A model generated the notes under the pieces. That model was given only the letters and a program-made list of their open reading frames with translations, was not told where the DNA came from and did no database searches. Shown here piece by piece: positions 45,301-60,300 of a DNA stretch of 64,000 nt (position 1 is its first letter; every line of letters begins with the position of its first letter). This DNA comes from Tubulanus polymorphus (taxonomy: Eukaryota > Nemertea > Palaeonemertea > Tubulaniformes > Tubulanidae): assembly GCF_964204645.1 (NCBI RefSeq), contig NC_134027.1, forward strand, positions 27,702,485 to 27,766,484, in the 5' to 3' direction. The translations under genes were made by a program, and so were the position numbers.

Positions 45301-48300
45301 TTTATTCTAGGACGAAAAAAATTATGTGGCATTATTCCACCTAGGATTAGTAACTCAATCGGACTGTCCTGCCAGTTGTCATGTGGCCTAAGGTCAGAAG
45401 TGGCTGGTCATCCGACTGTCCGCCTAGGGTTAGAGTAACGGGTAACTGTCGCGTCAGTCACCCGGGATTAGTAGCCTCAGGTCGTGCCTAGGGTTAGGGT
45501 AACGGGTAACTGTCGCGTCAGTCACCCGGGATTAGTAGCCTTAGGTCGTGCCTAGGGTTAGAGTTACGGGTAACTGTCGCGTCAGTCACCCGGGATTAGT
45601 AGCCTCAGGTCGTGCCTAGGGTTAGAGTTACGGGTAACTGTCGCGTCAGTCACCCGCGATTAGTAGCCTCAGGTCGTGCCTAGGGTTAGAGTTACGGGTA
45701 ACTGTCGTGTCAGTCACCTGGGATTAGTAGCCTCAGGTCGTGCCTAGGGTTAGAGTTACGGGTAACTGTCGCGTCAGTCACCCGCGATTAGTAGCCTTAG
45801 GTCGTGCCTAGGGTTAGAGTTACGGGTAACTGTCGCGTCAGTCACCTGGGATTAGTAGCCTTAGGTCGTGCCTAGGGTTAGAGTTACGGGTAACTGTCGC
45901 GTCAGTCACCCGGGATTAGTAGCCTCAGGTCGTGCCTAGGGTTAGAGTTACGGGTAACTATCGCGTCAGTCACCTGACCTAGGGATAGGGCTGTGATTGG
46001 CTATGACGTCAACCATGTAAACATTGATGATATCAGCAGTTTTCGAAGTATCGTTTCTTGTAATAACGAAATCTTACCCCAAGCAAACGGAATATAGCAC
46101 TTGATTCGTCCTTTAGTGACACCTGACGTGACGGCGTAGAATATATACAATCCTTCAATCCATAACCAAGCGAATGTCGCCACATAGAAATAGTGAATCA
46201 GCATCGATACTGCTTTACAGAAATTCTATAATAAATCATATTAATTGTAAATTTATACACATGTCTATATAGTTGCCAAACTGCGGGATTAACTGGTATT
46301 CATCCATCTCTCACAATGTGCTGATCGATTTTAAAGGCCTACCTTATTCACTAAAGCAGAATCGCTCAATAAGAAGAAGAAATGAGCAAAAATCATAGCA
46401 ATCACTAAATTCAGATGGATGAAATTTCTCTCACAATACAGGTGTCTGAAAATACACAAAATACAGAAAATACAGGTGTCTGAAAATACACAAAATACAC
46501 AAAATACAGGTGTCTGAAAATACACAAAATACAGGTGTCTGAAAATACACAAAATACAAGTGTATAAAAAACCTACGAATTCCCATAAGAATAAGCATCG
46601 ATTCATCTTGCGTATCAATAGATGATCTTGTTGATTTTAAGTACTATGCATGATTAGCTGCAAGACATGGACCCCTGCTCCATGTATCCCTGCCTCTTGG
46701 ACCCCTGTCTCCTAGATCCCTGCCCCATGGACCCCTGCCTCCTGGACCCCTGTCCCATGGACCCCCCCCCCCCTTGACTCTTTGCCTCCTGGACCCCTGC
46801 CCCGTGGATCCCTGCCTCCTGGACCCCTGTCCAATGGACCCCTGCCCCATGGACTCTGGTTGTGTAAGACAATTCAATACTTACCGATTAGAAACGAGTA
46901 CAGTGAAGAATAACGATAAACACAACAATGAAACGATTAAACCGATATAGGTCAGAATTCTGAGGACTGTTTCATGAACGCTTGGAGTCTATAAAATAAA
47001 ACATCAACATTTCATCCATTAAATTCCAGCTCAGTGGTTAATGAAGACGTGTATTATAGACTTACATGAACAGGAATCGGTTGCATCAAAATGGCGAAAT
47101 TAGTCAAATGATTACATTCACAAGTTGTATGTGTTTTATCAGTAGAGATTACTCTACATCCATCACCGCCCCATTCTATATGTCCGTTCCTACACAAATA
47201 TATATATATACAACATGATGACCACTACTACACAAAACATTATTATCAACGATATAACCGAGTAGAACAGTTTCATTCACTTTTTGGGACCAGAAAGAAT
47301 AGTTATATTCCTTATTACTACAGTTTGTCGCATCCAGAATGAACGAAATTTTCCTATTTAACAAAAAACTAAATTTCTAATAACCGTTAATCTTATTTGG
47401 CTCGAAATTCTAGGTTTGTAATAATCGATAAATCGTTATAACCGAGGTTCCGCTGTATCAATGTAGATTGTAAAAGGCACAGATTGATGATGTCAAGTTG
47501 AACTTACTTTGAAACGCGTTTGACGAATGCGCAATAAACATTCAGTTTAGTTTTACCGCTGTTAACCTGTTGATGCGCTAGTTTGAATTTAACGACTCCT
47601 CCGTTATTAAATCCAGTAGTACGAGATGGATAAACACTGGCTGTGATTATATTACTGTTTACTATTACTACACTATCATTTATTGTGTGAGAACTGTGAA
47701 AATAGAAATCAATATCATTAGTAAAATCAGGCCTAATTCTGAGTATCAATCTTAGAACTTTCACCACTACGTGTGAAGTGTGGACGATCAGTTTGTGAAA
47801 GTGTGCTGATAAAATGTGTAATCTCTGGTGTTTGTAGTTCATTTTCAATTAGAAAAGTCTCAGGCGAAATACTGGACACATGTTGACGATAGCACAAATT
47901 GGAGTAATGAATATCTGTTGGGTTGCAGCAAATTGATACCTTTATAAACGCTATACTTACTTTGGTTCAACTGAAGATGGATAAAAATGTCCGATATTGT
48001 TGTATAAACACATAACTAAATTCGCTTTTATTCCTGAAAATAACATGAAAAACGTGTTAAATAATTTCGTATAGTTCGTATACAAATCGAAGTCGAGAAT
48101 TAAAACCTACCAGAAACAATGTGATCCATTAAAATGTCATTAGGCGGTAGTTCTATAAAATCACTGTAATCTGGACGCCATTTTGTAAGAGTTGTTTTAA
48201 CTGCTGTATCAGTGTAACTAGGGAAACTTATTGTTTCATTTTGACAATCTGTAACCACTAATTTACCAACAGTCATTACTAAAAATAGAAAATAGTTCCT

Positions 48301-51300
48301 GAAGGTTAGAGCTAGGTCTTCAGTTTAATCTGGCAAGAATTGCTTATCTGAAAGTTAGGCGAGATGTAAGTTAGGCGAGATGTAGTACTTACTGGCATTA
48401 TTGGAGTTGAAATTCTTGGTGTAACAATTCGGAATATTTCCCTCAGTAAACTTGTCAACTAATGAACTGACGAATGTCTCTGTATTGTCTGGTATTGAGC
48501 TGATATTAGACTGCAATCAATCAAAATTTATGAATTAGAAATTAATGATAAAAATAACTTATTCTGCCTAAAATCCATAAACAATAAGTTCAATGGCTTT
48601 ACAGCAGATAAAAAACTGAAATTAGTTTGATGAACAATGGGGTGTAAAGATTTCATTTGAAAATATCGATTGATTGACTATATTTGACGGGACAAGCTAA
48701 AGTATACCAGAGTACTAGGATAGAGTATGAGAAGGCTTTATTCTGGGCTGAGAATATATTAACGCGTGGAATTATATTAAAACCGTTATGATTCGAATCT
48801 GGTAGGAATTCGGTTAAATCTGAATTTGAATTTGAAATTTCAGTCAATATGTAACTGTTTATAAGTCTCACCTTATCTACATTTCCCAGATCGTTAGTCG
48901 GGTTCAGAATGTCACTTACTGTTGTGAGATATTTCTAAAAACAAAAATGATTAGGATATAGTGAAAACATTGAATAAACTACACACACTAGCTCAACGAA
49001 ACATTTCCGGCTTTATTTTGATTTCATCATTATGTGATTCTCATTACGGATAAAGTGTCTTATTAATCGTGATCCATATTTTGTTTGTATGAAATAAAAA
49101 CGTTTCTGGAATAAAACTCGATAATTCTACCTGAATTTGATCATCGAACACCGTGTTATTAACAGCAGCAGGCGGAGGAGCAGTAGCGATTAAACCGGTC
49201 CATTTAATAGTCGCGCTCACTTGATTCGAACTCAATCCACCATTTTTAGAAGCTACATTTAACATATTGAGATACGTGTCGACTTCATCCGTCGATACTG
49301 ACGTCACAACTTTAGCGAGTTTAGCCACGTTCTCGGCAGTTTGATCCAAACAAACGCGATCTTTCCAACCGCTGGCGCAAATATCTGAATTAAGAGGAAT
49401 TAGATGAATTATTTAATTCGATGATGTCGGATGATACAGGTATTATAGAAGCGTCTACTTACAAGGAGTAACCCACGGTTGTGTAACTGGTTGTGTTGAT
49501 GTTGGAGGGTAAAATGTAACTGGAGGTCGAGTAAACTCATTTGGATTCACTTCCTCTACAAAATACACAAGAACACATAATTTTTTCCGATTGATATTTT
49601 TATATTTTCCACGTGTTGAGGGTCCAGTACCGCTTATTCTATCGTTATTATTAACTCTTTTTCGAATACAAATATCAATTTGTTGCCTCAAACAACAGTC
49701 TGGAACTTTTACCCCTCAGCCTGTACCCCTCATCCGCTCAGTCAGTTTAGAACACCAAACTGAAGGGGTACAAGGTACGAGGCTGGAGGTGCAGGTACCA
49801 GGTTGAGGGGTGCAGGCTACCAGGCTGATGTGGTGCAGGGTACCGGGAAGTAGATAAATTATATTTACCTATTCCATTACTACAGATTCCCAGTAATGTT
49901 TTAGTAAGGAATGGATCAGTTATAGAAAGTGCATGATCCCAAATAGCTACATCGTCATAAACAACGTAAGCGTTCTGCGGAGGACTGTACGAACTCTTTC
50001 CTAGGAAAACCATCTGTAAACTGTCAATACCTATATTCGCTTTAGCGAATGGGACTGTAGTTGACACTAGAAAATAGAAATATCATTCATATTTCATTTA
50101 GAATACAATCAAATAGTTTATTTTCAAAAAAGAAAATTAATTTTTAATTTTTCTCAAAAAAGACAAGATTTGTAGCCTATTTCATTTAGATTATCATCAA
50201 CTTTTCTATAATTCTTTATTTCTATATAATCAGATACTTACTATTAAGTCTCCCGTTTATGAACAGAAAGAACCCTTTATTAGAACCATCTCCTTTCCAG
50301 ATGAACCCTAAATTAGACCACTCCCTCATGTCAATCATCGCTGACGTTCTCCACGTCTCTTTACCGTCTGTCATATCAAAGAATATCTCCGCTTTCAGCG
50401 TATCGGTCCGACAAGTCGATGACGTCATGTAAATACGGAATCCGCGAGATGCCCGATACCCAGAACTGTGAATTAACCGTAAATAAACCGTTAAAACGTC
50501 GGTAGGGGGCAGCACATTTAAAACTTGGTCATGGTGGTCTAAAACTGGTCTTGAATTTAAGCCATAACGGTGCAGGTGAAACTTTTTGTTAGTTTAGCAT
50601 AGACGATAATTAACTGAATTGATAATGAATTGAGTTAATACCAGTCTATAAAACCGGGCCCAGGTGGCGCGCAATGTTAATACTAACCAGAATATAGTTC
50701 CTTCTTTCTGCTGAGCTGGGGGACAATTTTTGATATTGACCCACATAGAGAACGTTATTCCATTAGTACAAAGAGCTGGATCACTCAAACACCTGCCTTT
50801 AAAATTACCTGTAATAGAATAAAAATATGTTACATTAGCCTGATAACCTGAATAAATAAAACTCCCCTCACGCCCCTCTCCCCCCGGTAATAGGGGGTAG
50901 AATTAATACCTAGTTTGATGTATCCTGCTGTTCCTACGTCATAAGCGCCTTTACTGGAGTTATGACGATCCGTGACGTATTGACCTTGAGTTTTATAAAC
51001 TCCGTCATCTTCACTGATATAGAAAACCTGTTCACTGGATTGGTAACACGATTCTAGAACAGAGTATACAGAAAATATCAAACACCAATTAACTCATGAA
51101 ATCATGAGATATGTAGAACTGATTGTAAAACTCGTTGAGTTGTCACACATTACTGCGGTCGACTCTATTTTCAGGACTCAATTTGTATTTCAAATTCAAT
51201 CATTTTAGATTTTAGTCTTTCATTTGGATTAAATCAACGACGTAATTAATGGTTGTCAGACGACTTTAAAACAGTAGTGAGATCGACTCGATATACTTTA

Positions 51301-54300
51301 CCTTGTAATGAGAAACCTTCAGGGAAATCATTAGCAGTCGGATAATATTTCAATGAAATATCGTCATATGTCGCTTTCAGAAATCCAGAATTATCAATAT
51401 TTGATTTTCCTAAAGTGACTTCAGATAGAACTGAATTCCTCGACTGTTCAGTGCGAGCCACCTGTAAACATTCAAACATTGACTTTACAAGTGGAAACAA
51501 GTGGAAACAAGTGGAAACATAGTAAAAACAAAAAGCGGTGAAATAATCTTCCATGTTAATCATCGATACTTACCGGACTTAATTTCCGTTGGCTGTCCAG
51601 TACAATGCTTATTCCTGATTGGCTCATCCAAATAATTTGAAATTGGAACCATTGGTCAATCGGGACATCGACGGATTTCTTCCAAACCATCGTCCCATTA
51701 GCGACAGTAATATCAATCATCGATTCATTCTGTTCAAAACTGACGCCTTTCGTGCCTGGAAACGAAATCATAAATCATTTTATTGAGGATCATTCACTGA
51801 ATCAAACGCCTCGACTTTTGGTTCTATCATTATTAGATATTTCAGCCAAACAAATAAAAGTTTAATCAGAGATGCAAATAAACAGTCATTTCTGTATTGA
51901 CGCAGATGCCATCTATTTATTACTATACGAACTATCAAATCTACTTACTGTTATCATGAGCTCCCGATGTTAAAATGATTCCTGTTTGTTTTGAGAAGAG
52001 TTTTAGATGCATACTAATCATAAAACCATTGACGCAAAGAGCTGGATCTGTGATACATCCTCGAGAATGATTCCCTAATGATATCCACTGAGTAGCACCA
52101 TCGGTAAATAGGGCTTTCCCCGTCATGAATCTATCTTGGACCTCGGTAGCTCCACCGTGAAGGGTCGGTTGTGTAAACATGTTTACGGTAGGACCTGATA
52201 TCATCCATAGATAAACGCTGTTATTGAATAATGGAGCAGTTTTACCTGAAATAGAGACAAATACATTTCATATAAACCTTTCGCATCCCACACTGAGATC
52301 AGAGGTCCGCAATGGTTCCGTGTAATATTCTTGATGATCTACTCAAGGAAACATTTCAGACTCTTTTTATTCTTATTGTAGAATTGAAATTATCTTTACA
52401 ACACGGGCCCTGATTGTTTCATCAGTTGTTATAATGAGGACAACATCAGTATTCGTGAAGATGACTATTAGGATATAGTGGAAACGTTGAATAAACTACA
52501 CTAGCTAAAAGAAACATTTCAGACTCTTTTTATTCTTAGTGTGCAGGGATTTCATATCTTAAATCTGAATGTTTCATCAATGGTTATTTGTATTCATTAG
52601 ATTTTGTATAATTATTCCATGTTTACTCACTGTCCATTCCCAGGAATTTGTAAGAATGACTCGGATAAATAATCGAGTTCCAAACAGCTACATTAAACAC
52701 ATCTATATCCTCGACCGCAGCGCCACCTATTGTAAGACTGTGAACAGCGCCAGATTCTGAAACTCCGTTAGATGATTCCGAATAGGTTGTACTCAGTTTT
52801 TTACCATTGTAATAAATAGCGGGATCGCTTCCGTCCATGTAGGTGAACGCGACATTCATCCATTTCCCGATTGGAATTTCCTAAAAACAACATTCATTCG
52901 ATTAACTCATTTATTAGAAATCAAGTGCAGGAACTTCCTGAGCAACTTATCAGTACGATTTCATTATGAAATCGTTTTGTGGTAACAATTGTTTTAAAGG
53001 ATCCAGTTCCACAGTTGTGGATCCGTTCCACAGTTGTGGATCCAGTTCTACAGTTGAAGATTCCATCATTGGTGGAACTAACTCTAGAGAACAGTCGACT
53101 GTGAAACTGGGTTCATAATTCTCACCTTCGATGATCTATAAATATGTCGAGTTCCATTATTCTGAATGATAAGTTGAAGCATTTTATTGACTGTTGATAG
53201 TTCACATTTCCAACTATAGGGCAAAGCTTCAGATCTATAAACAAAACACACGTCATTTCATTTATTGTATGATACATTATTCACGATAATTGACGAGTAA
53301 ATACTGGAGACTTACGCGAGGAGAGGGACAACATTTTGAGTGATTCTATTCACTCTGATGTACAGAGCGATACTGAACGCTGATACTGTGAAATTAGATA
53401 GGAAATGATCCGCAGCGAATTGTCCTGTAAATAAAATAAAAACAAATCAGTGAAAAATAGAAGAAATTTTTCTATATAAAGAAATTTTTCAGTAGATGGA
53501 TAAATGTTAGTTGGATAGAAATATCAGACGTGTGTACTAGAAAATAGATTGAGGCCATTCATCAACAGCAAAGTTAGCATCAATAGAATACTGGGGCCAG
53601 TTGCAAAGTCGTGGCTTGAGTTCAAAACTAATCTTAAGACTGGTCTCAAGTTGTTAGATTGGCTATAGAACTAAGTTGGTCTTAGATCGATCTTAAATCT
53701 AAGCCATGACTATGCAACCGGCCCCTGATTTCTACATACAGAATACCAAATCTATCGAATCTTTTTTTAAATTTTCCATAGGGGAGATTGGAGACTGACC
53801 TAGTATAATCTGACCAGCAGGTCCTAGATGAATCCAGTGTTGTCGTGGAGTCGCAGATTGTGATAGTCCCGGTAGAGGTTTAGTTGTTTGTTTACTCTCA
53901 TACAGTAAATCTATTGTACTATCAATAAACTGTTGTTTCTGCCAGTAATAAACACAAGTCGAGTAATAATCATTATCTGAAAAAATTAGCGACGCGAACC
54001 AATCAAACACCTGATCTGATGATAGTCTGAAAAGTTGAGTCTTTTAATTTTAGATTGAATAAATAAATTTCTTTTTTCAATTTTTTCAATTTGTATTTAT
54101 TAGATATTGATTGTATTACGGATCTACGTGTCCTCCTTGTCCGAGTCAGTAAAATGAGACTGATAGAACTTTATACGCGTCACTTGTTTATTTGAAGTAC
54201 CAGTTTTCACTTCATTAGAATCTAATGCATCGACTCATTCACCTGATGAAGCTTTTATACATCAGTAACGAAAACTCGAACTTCAAATAAACAATCTCGC

Positions 54301-57300
54301 ATATTAAGTACAATCTGTCTCGTTTTATTGATTCTACTCCAGGGCCCGGTTTTATAAACTGGTATTACCTTTAACCCGGGGCTTAACTCAATTCATTATC
54401 AATATTGAGCTAACCCCCGGGTTAAAGGTTTAACCAGTCTCTAAAACTGGGCCCTGGTTAACACGGCTCTTTCCACGTCAGAGTGTAGGGGTTATTCTAC
54501 TATTCAGGATCCAGTTCCATAGTGATATAAAATTTCAATGATACCACTCTTAGGTCAAATTTCAACTCGACGATAATCTGGTCGATTATCAGTTGAAAAT
54601 AGTCGACGATGTGCAGTATATATGTTAATGTACATACAGCTGTACATGTACATACAGCTGTACATGTACATACAGCTAGCTGTACATGTAGTTATGTAGT
54701 ACAGGATAGTGATTTACCTGTTATTCCGAATGTCTGCCTGAATTCAAACGGTTCTATGTATTTCTCAGTGTACGCGAACGTATCGAATATAAACGAGGCG
54801 AAATTTTTTACGAATTCGTCATTATTTTCTCGTCCCATAAGAAACATCGTGTATCGGTCTCTGTATCTGACATCAGGACTTCCTTGTTTATTCACTGATA
54901 AAATCTGTCCGTTAATCGCCACATAGAAACCATTCTCGGCGTTCCACGATACAACTAGATGAAGCCACGTGTCTGAAATAGAATAGAGAGTCAAACTCGC
55001 TACTGCTCGAGACTTCGTTATCGTTGAGACGACAAATAGTTACTTACACATAGATATACAAATTAAGACTCGAAGGAATAGATATCTTCAGTAATGTGAC
55101 GACTTATCAGTTTAATAGTACGTTATAATGAAAGTGAAATCCCTGAATGAACAGTTCATTGAGACAGAGGTTCGGGCTATTTTCTAACAGACACCTGATG
55201 ATGGCTGTTAGAAAAGCAACTTCAATGAAAAAACTTTAAAATTCCTCTACTCTAATTGATATCTTTACATCTTTAGATTACGATGATAAAGATTTAGATG
55301 ATAAAGATTTAGATAATTGAGTTGATGTAGGAGTCAGTGTGTAAGGAATTCTCACCAATAGGAAGAAAAGTGCGATCAATTCTACTTTTCCACAATCGTT
55401 TTCCATTCGCCATCCCGACAAACAGCGCGTTATCAGCCAGATACACAGTAAAACCTCGTGAATTATAATCTTGTTCTCCTGTTGTTACTAGATATTTCTG
55501 AGTGGATGCACTTTGTAATTCCGTCAGTTTAAACAGTAACATGAACGACAAGCCCGAGTTACAAGCTTCCAAATTCGTCAAACAATGTCCGGCGATCTTT
55601 CCCATACCCCGAGTTATCTTTACTTTGTGTGGAGCTGAAATTATAGATATTTACAAACTGAAATAAACCCAGCAGTAATGAATTAATTAATTCACTATTC
55701 ATGACACGCAAATATTACTGACTCAATAAAATCCAGCCGTCAGGATTATTGATCACAGAAACTGCTTTTCCTTTGACGTCGTAACCCGCGACAAATCCAC
55801 TGTTTCGACCCCAGTAAGCGGCTCCTATCTTCTGTGCTTTAACATTGAATGTATCAGCGCTCCAGTAGCCAGCTAGATCGTTACGATATATCAGTTCAGA
55901 CGCTACAAATATTCAAATATACGTCAACATCTTGTGAATGAATTCAATAAATCAACTATTCAACAACCATTCAAAATCTTAAAAACCTATTTAAGAGAAG
56001 AGAATCAAATCAAACGACGAGACACTAATGCTCAAGAGACTCTAGAAGATCGTCAACTCAAGGGAACATTTCCGACTTTATTTTTCATTATTATATGGTT
56101 GGTGGGATTCCGGTCCAACATCGGCCAGAGACTGGTCCAGCAGCGAGCAGAGACTGGTCCTGCATCGGCCAGAGACTGGTCCAGCAGCGAGCAGAGACTG
56201 GTCCAGCAGCGAGCAGAGACTGGTCCTGCATCGGCCAGAGACTGGTCCAGCAGCGAGCAGAGACTGGTCCAGCAGCGAGCAGAGACTGGTCCTGCATCGG
56301 CCAGAGACTGGTCCAGCAGCGAGCAGAGACTGGTCCAGCAGCGAGCAGAGACTGGTCCAGCATTAGAGATCGGTCCAGCATCAGCCAGAGACTGGTCCAG
56401 CAGCGAGCAGAGACTGGTCCAGCAGCGAGCAGAGACTGGTCCAGCATCGGCCAGAGACTGGTCCAGCAGCGAGCAGAGACTGGTCCAGCAGCGAGCAGAG
56501 ACTGGTCCAGCAGCGAGCAGAGACTGGTCCAGCACCGGGCATATAGAGACCGGTCCAGCACCGGGCATTAGAGACTTCAGCACCGGGCAGAGACTAGTCT
56601 AGTACCTAGCCGTTGTTCGGAACCGTAACAACGACTGGTATTCAGACCAGGCAGAGACTGGCCCAGCAGGCACTAAACTGAAGTATTATGTGATTCATGT
56701 CCTGGCAAGTGAAGTTATCCGCTGTGGCACTACTTTACGATATATTTCCGATCCTGCTGTGGCAAGTAGGTCTGGTGTAACTCCACGTGCCAGGGTAGAA
56801 ACAGCCTATAGCGAGGTGGCAGCACTATACGACGATATATACCTGTTATTCCTAGAAATCGATGAACTTGAAAATCAAACAACATCTTCCTCCAACAAAC
56901 AAAATGTGCTACAGTAACCCCTGGTAACGTGACGCTGGCAGCACCTACTCTTATATCAGCAGCAGATCCACTGGATCCAATCGGAGTCATCTATAAATAT
57001 ACCGATATTCAAAAACAGTGACCACACCATAAACTGAAGAAACGCTAATTGGCTTTAGGGGAGATACTTACGGAAACAGTTCGCACTGAACCGGTCTGTT
57101 TAACCCCATCCAAATACGCAGATAATTCACCATTCTTATAAACGAATCCAATATTGTGCCAGAAATCTTTTTTAAATGTTGAAGATATCTCGATATCTTT
57201 CGCATTCGTTCCGTCAGAAACTGCAGCAGAGAAATTAATAAATTGTGTATTCTATTCTATTCCCCGTTACTTTATTTGTAACGATCAGATCTTAAAAACA

Positions 57301-60300
57301 ACATTTAATTATTGTTTCTGTGAAGATTGGATTTCGATAAGATTCAGAAGAATGAACTTTACACCATTAATTATAAATGACAGTTTCACAATTTACAAAA
57401 CAAAATCCTCTGATATTTACTAACCTCTGATAATTGGTTTATCGGCTTTCCACAAGATGGCGTAACCTTTCACCTGTGGCCCTCGCATCCCGGCCACGAG
57501 TATGACGGCTTCACCTGGAGCGTGGTTAATAACAGCGGGTACTTTTACCCACAACCCGACACTAAAACCCGTAGAACTACATGACGTCACATCTGAACAA
57601 CAGTTCGGTCCAACAACCTACAAATATTACAAACATGTCGTCAATCGTGCAGAGCTGGTGGCAGAGTTTCCCTCTCGCTCTCTCGCTCCCTCCCATCGAG
57701 ATTAACAAACATCAAGGTTCTCAATAAAAGGAGAGATTAAAATCAAAATGCTCTAGAGGGTCTAGGGAACAATTCCGAATTTATTTTTCATTATCATGTA
57801 GTTGATAGTGAAGCAGCAAGCAGCAAACAGAAATTGGTCCAGCACCGGGCAAACAGAGACTGGTCCAGCACCGGGCAAACAGAGACTGGTCCAGCACCAG
57901 GCAAACAGAGACTGGTCCAGCACCGGGCAAACAGAGACTGGTACAACACCGGGCAAACAGAGACTGGTCCTCCAGCACCGGGCAAACAGAGACTGGTACA
58001 ACACCGGGCAAACAGAGACTGGTCCTCCAGCACCGGGCAAACAGAGACTGGTACAACACCGGGCAAACAGAGACTGGTCCTCCAGCACCGGGCAGACAGA
58101 GATGGGGTTGAGGGGAACCTGCTGTGATGCTCAGTGGGTTCAGAAGTTATCATCAATAAAAAAAGACATCCTTACGAAGTAAGTGTGATATAAACTTACT
58201 GGGATTGAAGCATCGTTCGCTGGTAACATGAACGCCGTATCATTGAAACCTAGTAAACCTTGAGCCGAACTGGGAGACCCCGTATATGCGCCATTACTAC
58301 TAGAATCGATAGGATTTAACTGCCAATAAAAATCAGCTGACGTGTAATATGGATTCAAACCTGAAATAAATAACAATATTAATCATTATCGCAGAGCTAG
58401 TGCTAATAAACATCATAAACATAGAACAGGTTATTGAAAAAAGTGCCGTAATAGAATTCTGTAAAAACGAAACGGCGACGGTTTCACCTGTTGACTAATA
58501 GACATAACCAGATGAATTCATCCCAAACAGAATGGATGAAACACCTATAAACTCATTTCACATATTCATCAATTCCGTTTGAAGATGCTTCCGTTTATGG
58601 TTATTGTATTCTGATGATGGCCGTTTATTCAACAGTCGTCACATTGTGCGGTATCGTTTCAATAAATCTAATCGAATACAGTATATTATTGTGGGACTCT
58701 ATCTGGGATAACAAACCTGCATCTTTATCAATCAACAGTCGACTGGTGTTACCATAGGGATAAGCCGGTTTCGGTGGCGGAGGTTTTACAGTCGTTACTA
58801 AAATAAATGAATAACAGATATCTAAAAATATTCAAATGAAGCCGAAATATGAAATATTGAATAATCGAAAGACGACACTTACACGGTGGCATTGTGGGTA
58901 ATCCATTCAATATGTAATCTGTAAATACATAGAATAAGAGCCATTAAATTATTGTAAATTCACTTGAAAACATTGCAAATTATACTGTCATCGATTTACT
59001 AATTCTGTCATGTTCCATGTATACCTATTGTAATTGTGTATTCTATCTAATTGAGGATGAATAAAGAATTAATAATCGTCGTACTTACTTAAAGCCCCGG
59101 TAACCATCACCAGTTGGTTATCACGTATTGGCCATTCCCAAATTGCGATCTCATCGATTTCCGCGTTAGTGATATCGACATAGTTACCACTAGAGTCTGT
59201 TCTACAACCAACATATAGATACACAGGGCGGCTTGTGATGGGTGTGGTTAATTGTTGACCTAATCGATCTGAACCATAAATCACTCCATTCAACAACATC
59301 TGTATTGAAAAAAAAACATTTTCACTTCCTTGTTTTATGAATATTTCTCAAGGCTGGACTGAAAATTCTATCGATTTGGGAAATTCCCTAAATCCATGAT
59401 GGCGGCTAAGCTAATTAGCATAATATATTCAAATTATGATTAGCATATGCATATTGGAGTTCTCCGAGTGAAATTAGACTCAACAGAACATTAAAATTGA
59501 ACCAATTTAAACTCTTAACAGTTACATCTGACTCTGCGGTCAACTGTGGAGATGGATTCCGATAGTACCGGTAATACAGTTACATCTGACTCTGTGGTCA
59601 ACTGTGGAGATGGATCCCGATAGTACCGGTAATACAGTTACATCTGACTCTGCGGTCAACTGTGGAGATGGATCCCGATAGTCCCGGTAATACAGTTACA
59701 TCTGACTCTGTGGTCAACTGTGGAGATGGATCCCGATAGTACCGGTTTTTACTTGTGGTTCTTATTAACAATCAACAAGAATAAACCCAAACAAAACGAT
59801 TTAAAACTATTTGTTGAATTACTCACATCTAACCCGTTACTTAAACTCCAGCGAATAGCGATATGAATCCAGGTGTGGAGCGGGGAATCCCCGAGATTAT
59901 CAGTCAATGATATTTGTATCGTCCATTTCTTGTTATTGGTAGAAAGTTGAGCGTGTAAATTAGTAGCGTCTTGGTAGACCCAGTAACCCTGATCAGCTCC
60001 TATCGAAATAGTACCAGACAAAAACTGACGACATTTTGCCTCTGAATTACAGTGACAACTACATTGACATAGCCGATATTTAAATGAAAAATCCTGACAC
60101 TGTTAGAACATAATCAAGATATTTCATCAATTGTAGAATTATTTCTAGGGCTGCTTTCTTGTATAAGCTAAATGTTGCTTCAAAGCAGTCCCTCATTTAA
60201 TATTATTACATCTTCAATCCATTTCCTTATTCATTAATTTTGTAAAAATTTTACTTGAAAATATATCATATCATATCATATCATATCATATCATATCATA

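Larger units (their letters stand above)
43686..47189 (-). other. GPS and seven-transmembrane part of the adhesion GPCR
   Basis: Exons 47066-47189 (GPS: W-GGDGC...THTTCECNHLT), 46885-46988 (TM1 TYIGLIVSLLCLSLFFTVLV), 46343-46445 (TM2 HLNLVIAMIFAHFFFLLSD), 46078-46225 (TM3 HYFYVATFAWLWIEGLYIF), 45123-45256 (TM4 IPLIIVCATAG, ECL2 Cys in IRCWLS, TM5), 44948-45030, 44707-44833 (TM6 GVLLLPVLGISWLLGLFSV, start of TM7), 44095-44247 (end of TM7 and tail), 43686-43818 (tail). Standard family-B2 layout with the conserved ECL2 Cys-Trp and the TM6 LLPVLGxxW motif. Confidence 0.94.

Noticed and set aside
45400-45985. Interstitial telomere repeat (GGGTTAG words)
   Set aside because: The word occurs once per 64-bp unit and is not in tandem.
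55934-56602. 222-codon ORF with GPASARDWSSSEQRLV repeats
   Set aside because: 22-bp minisatellite within a GPCR intron, open in multiple frames on both strands.
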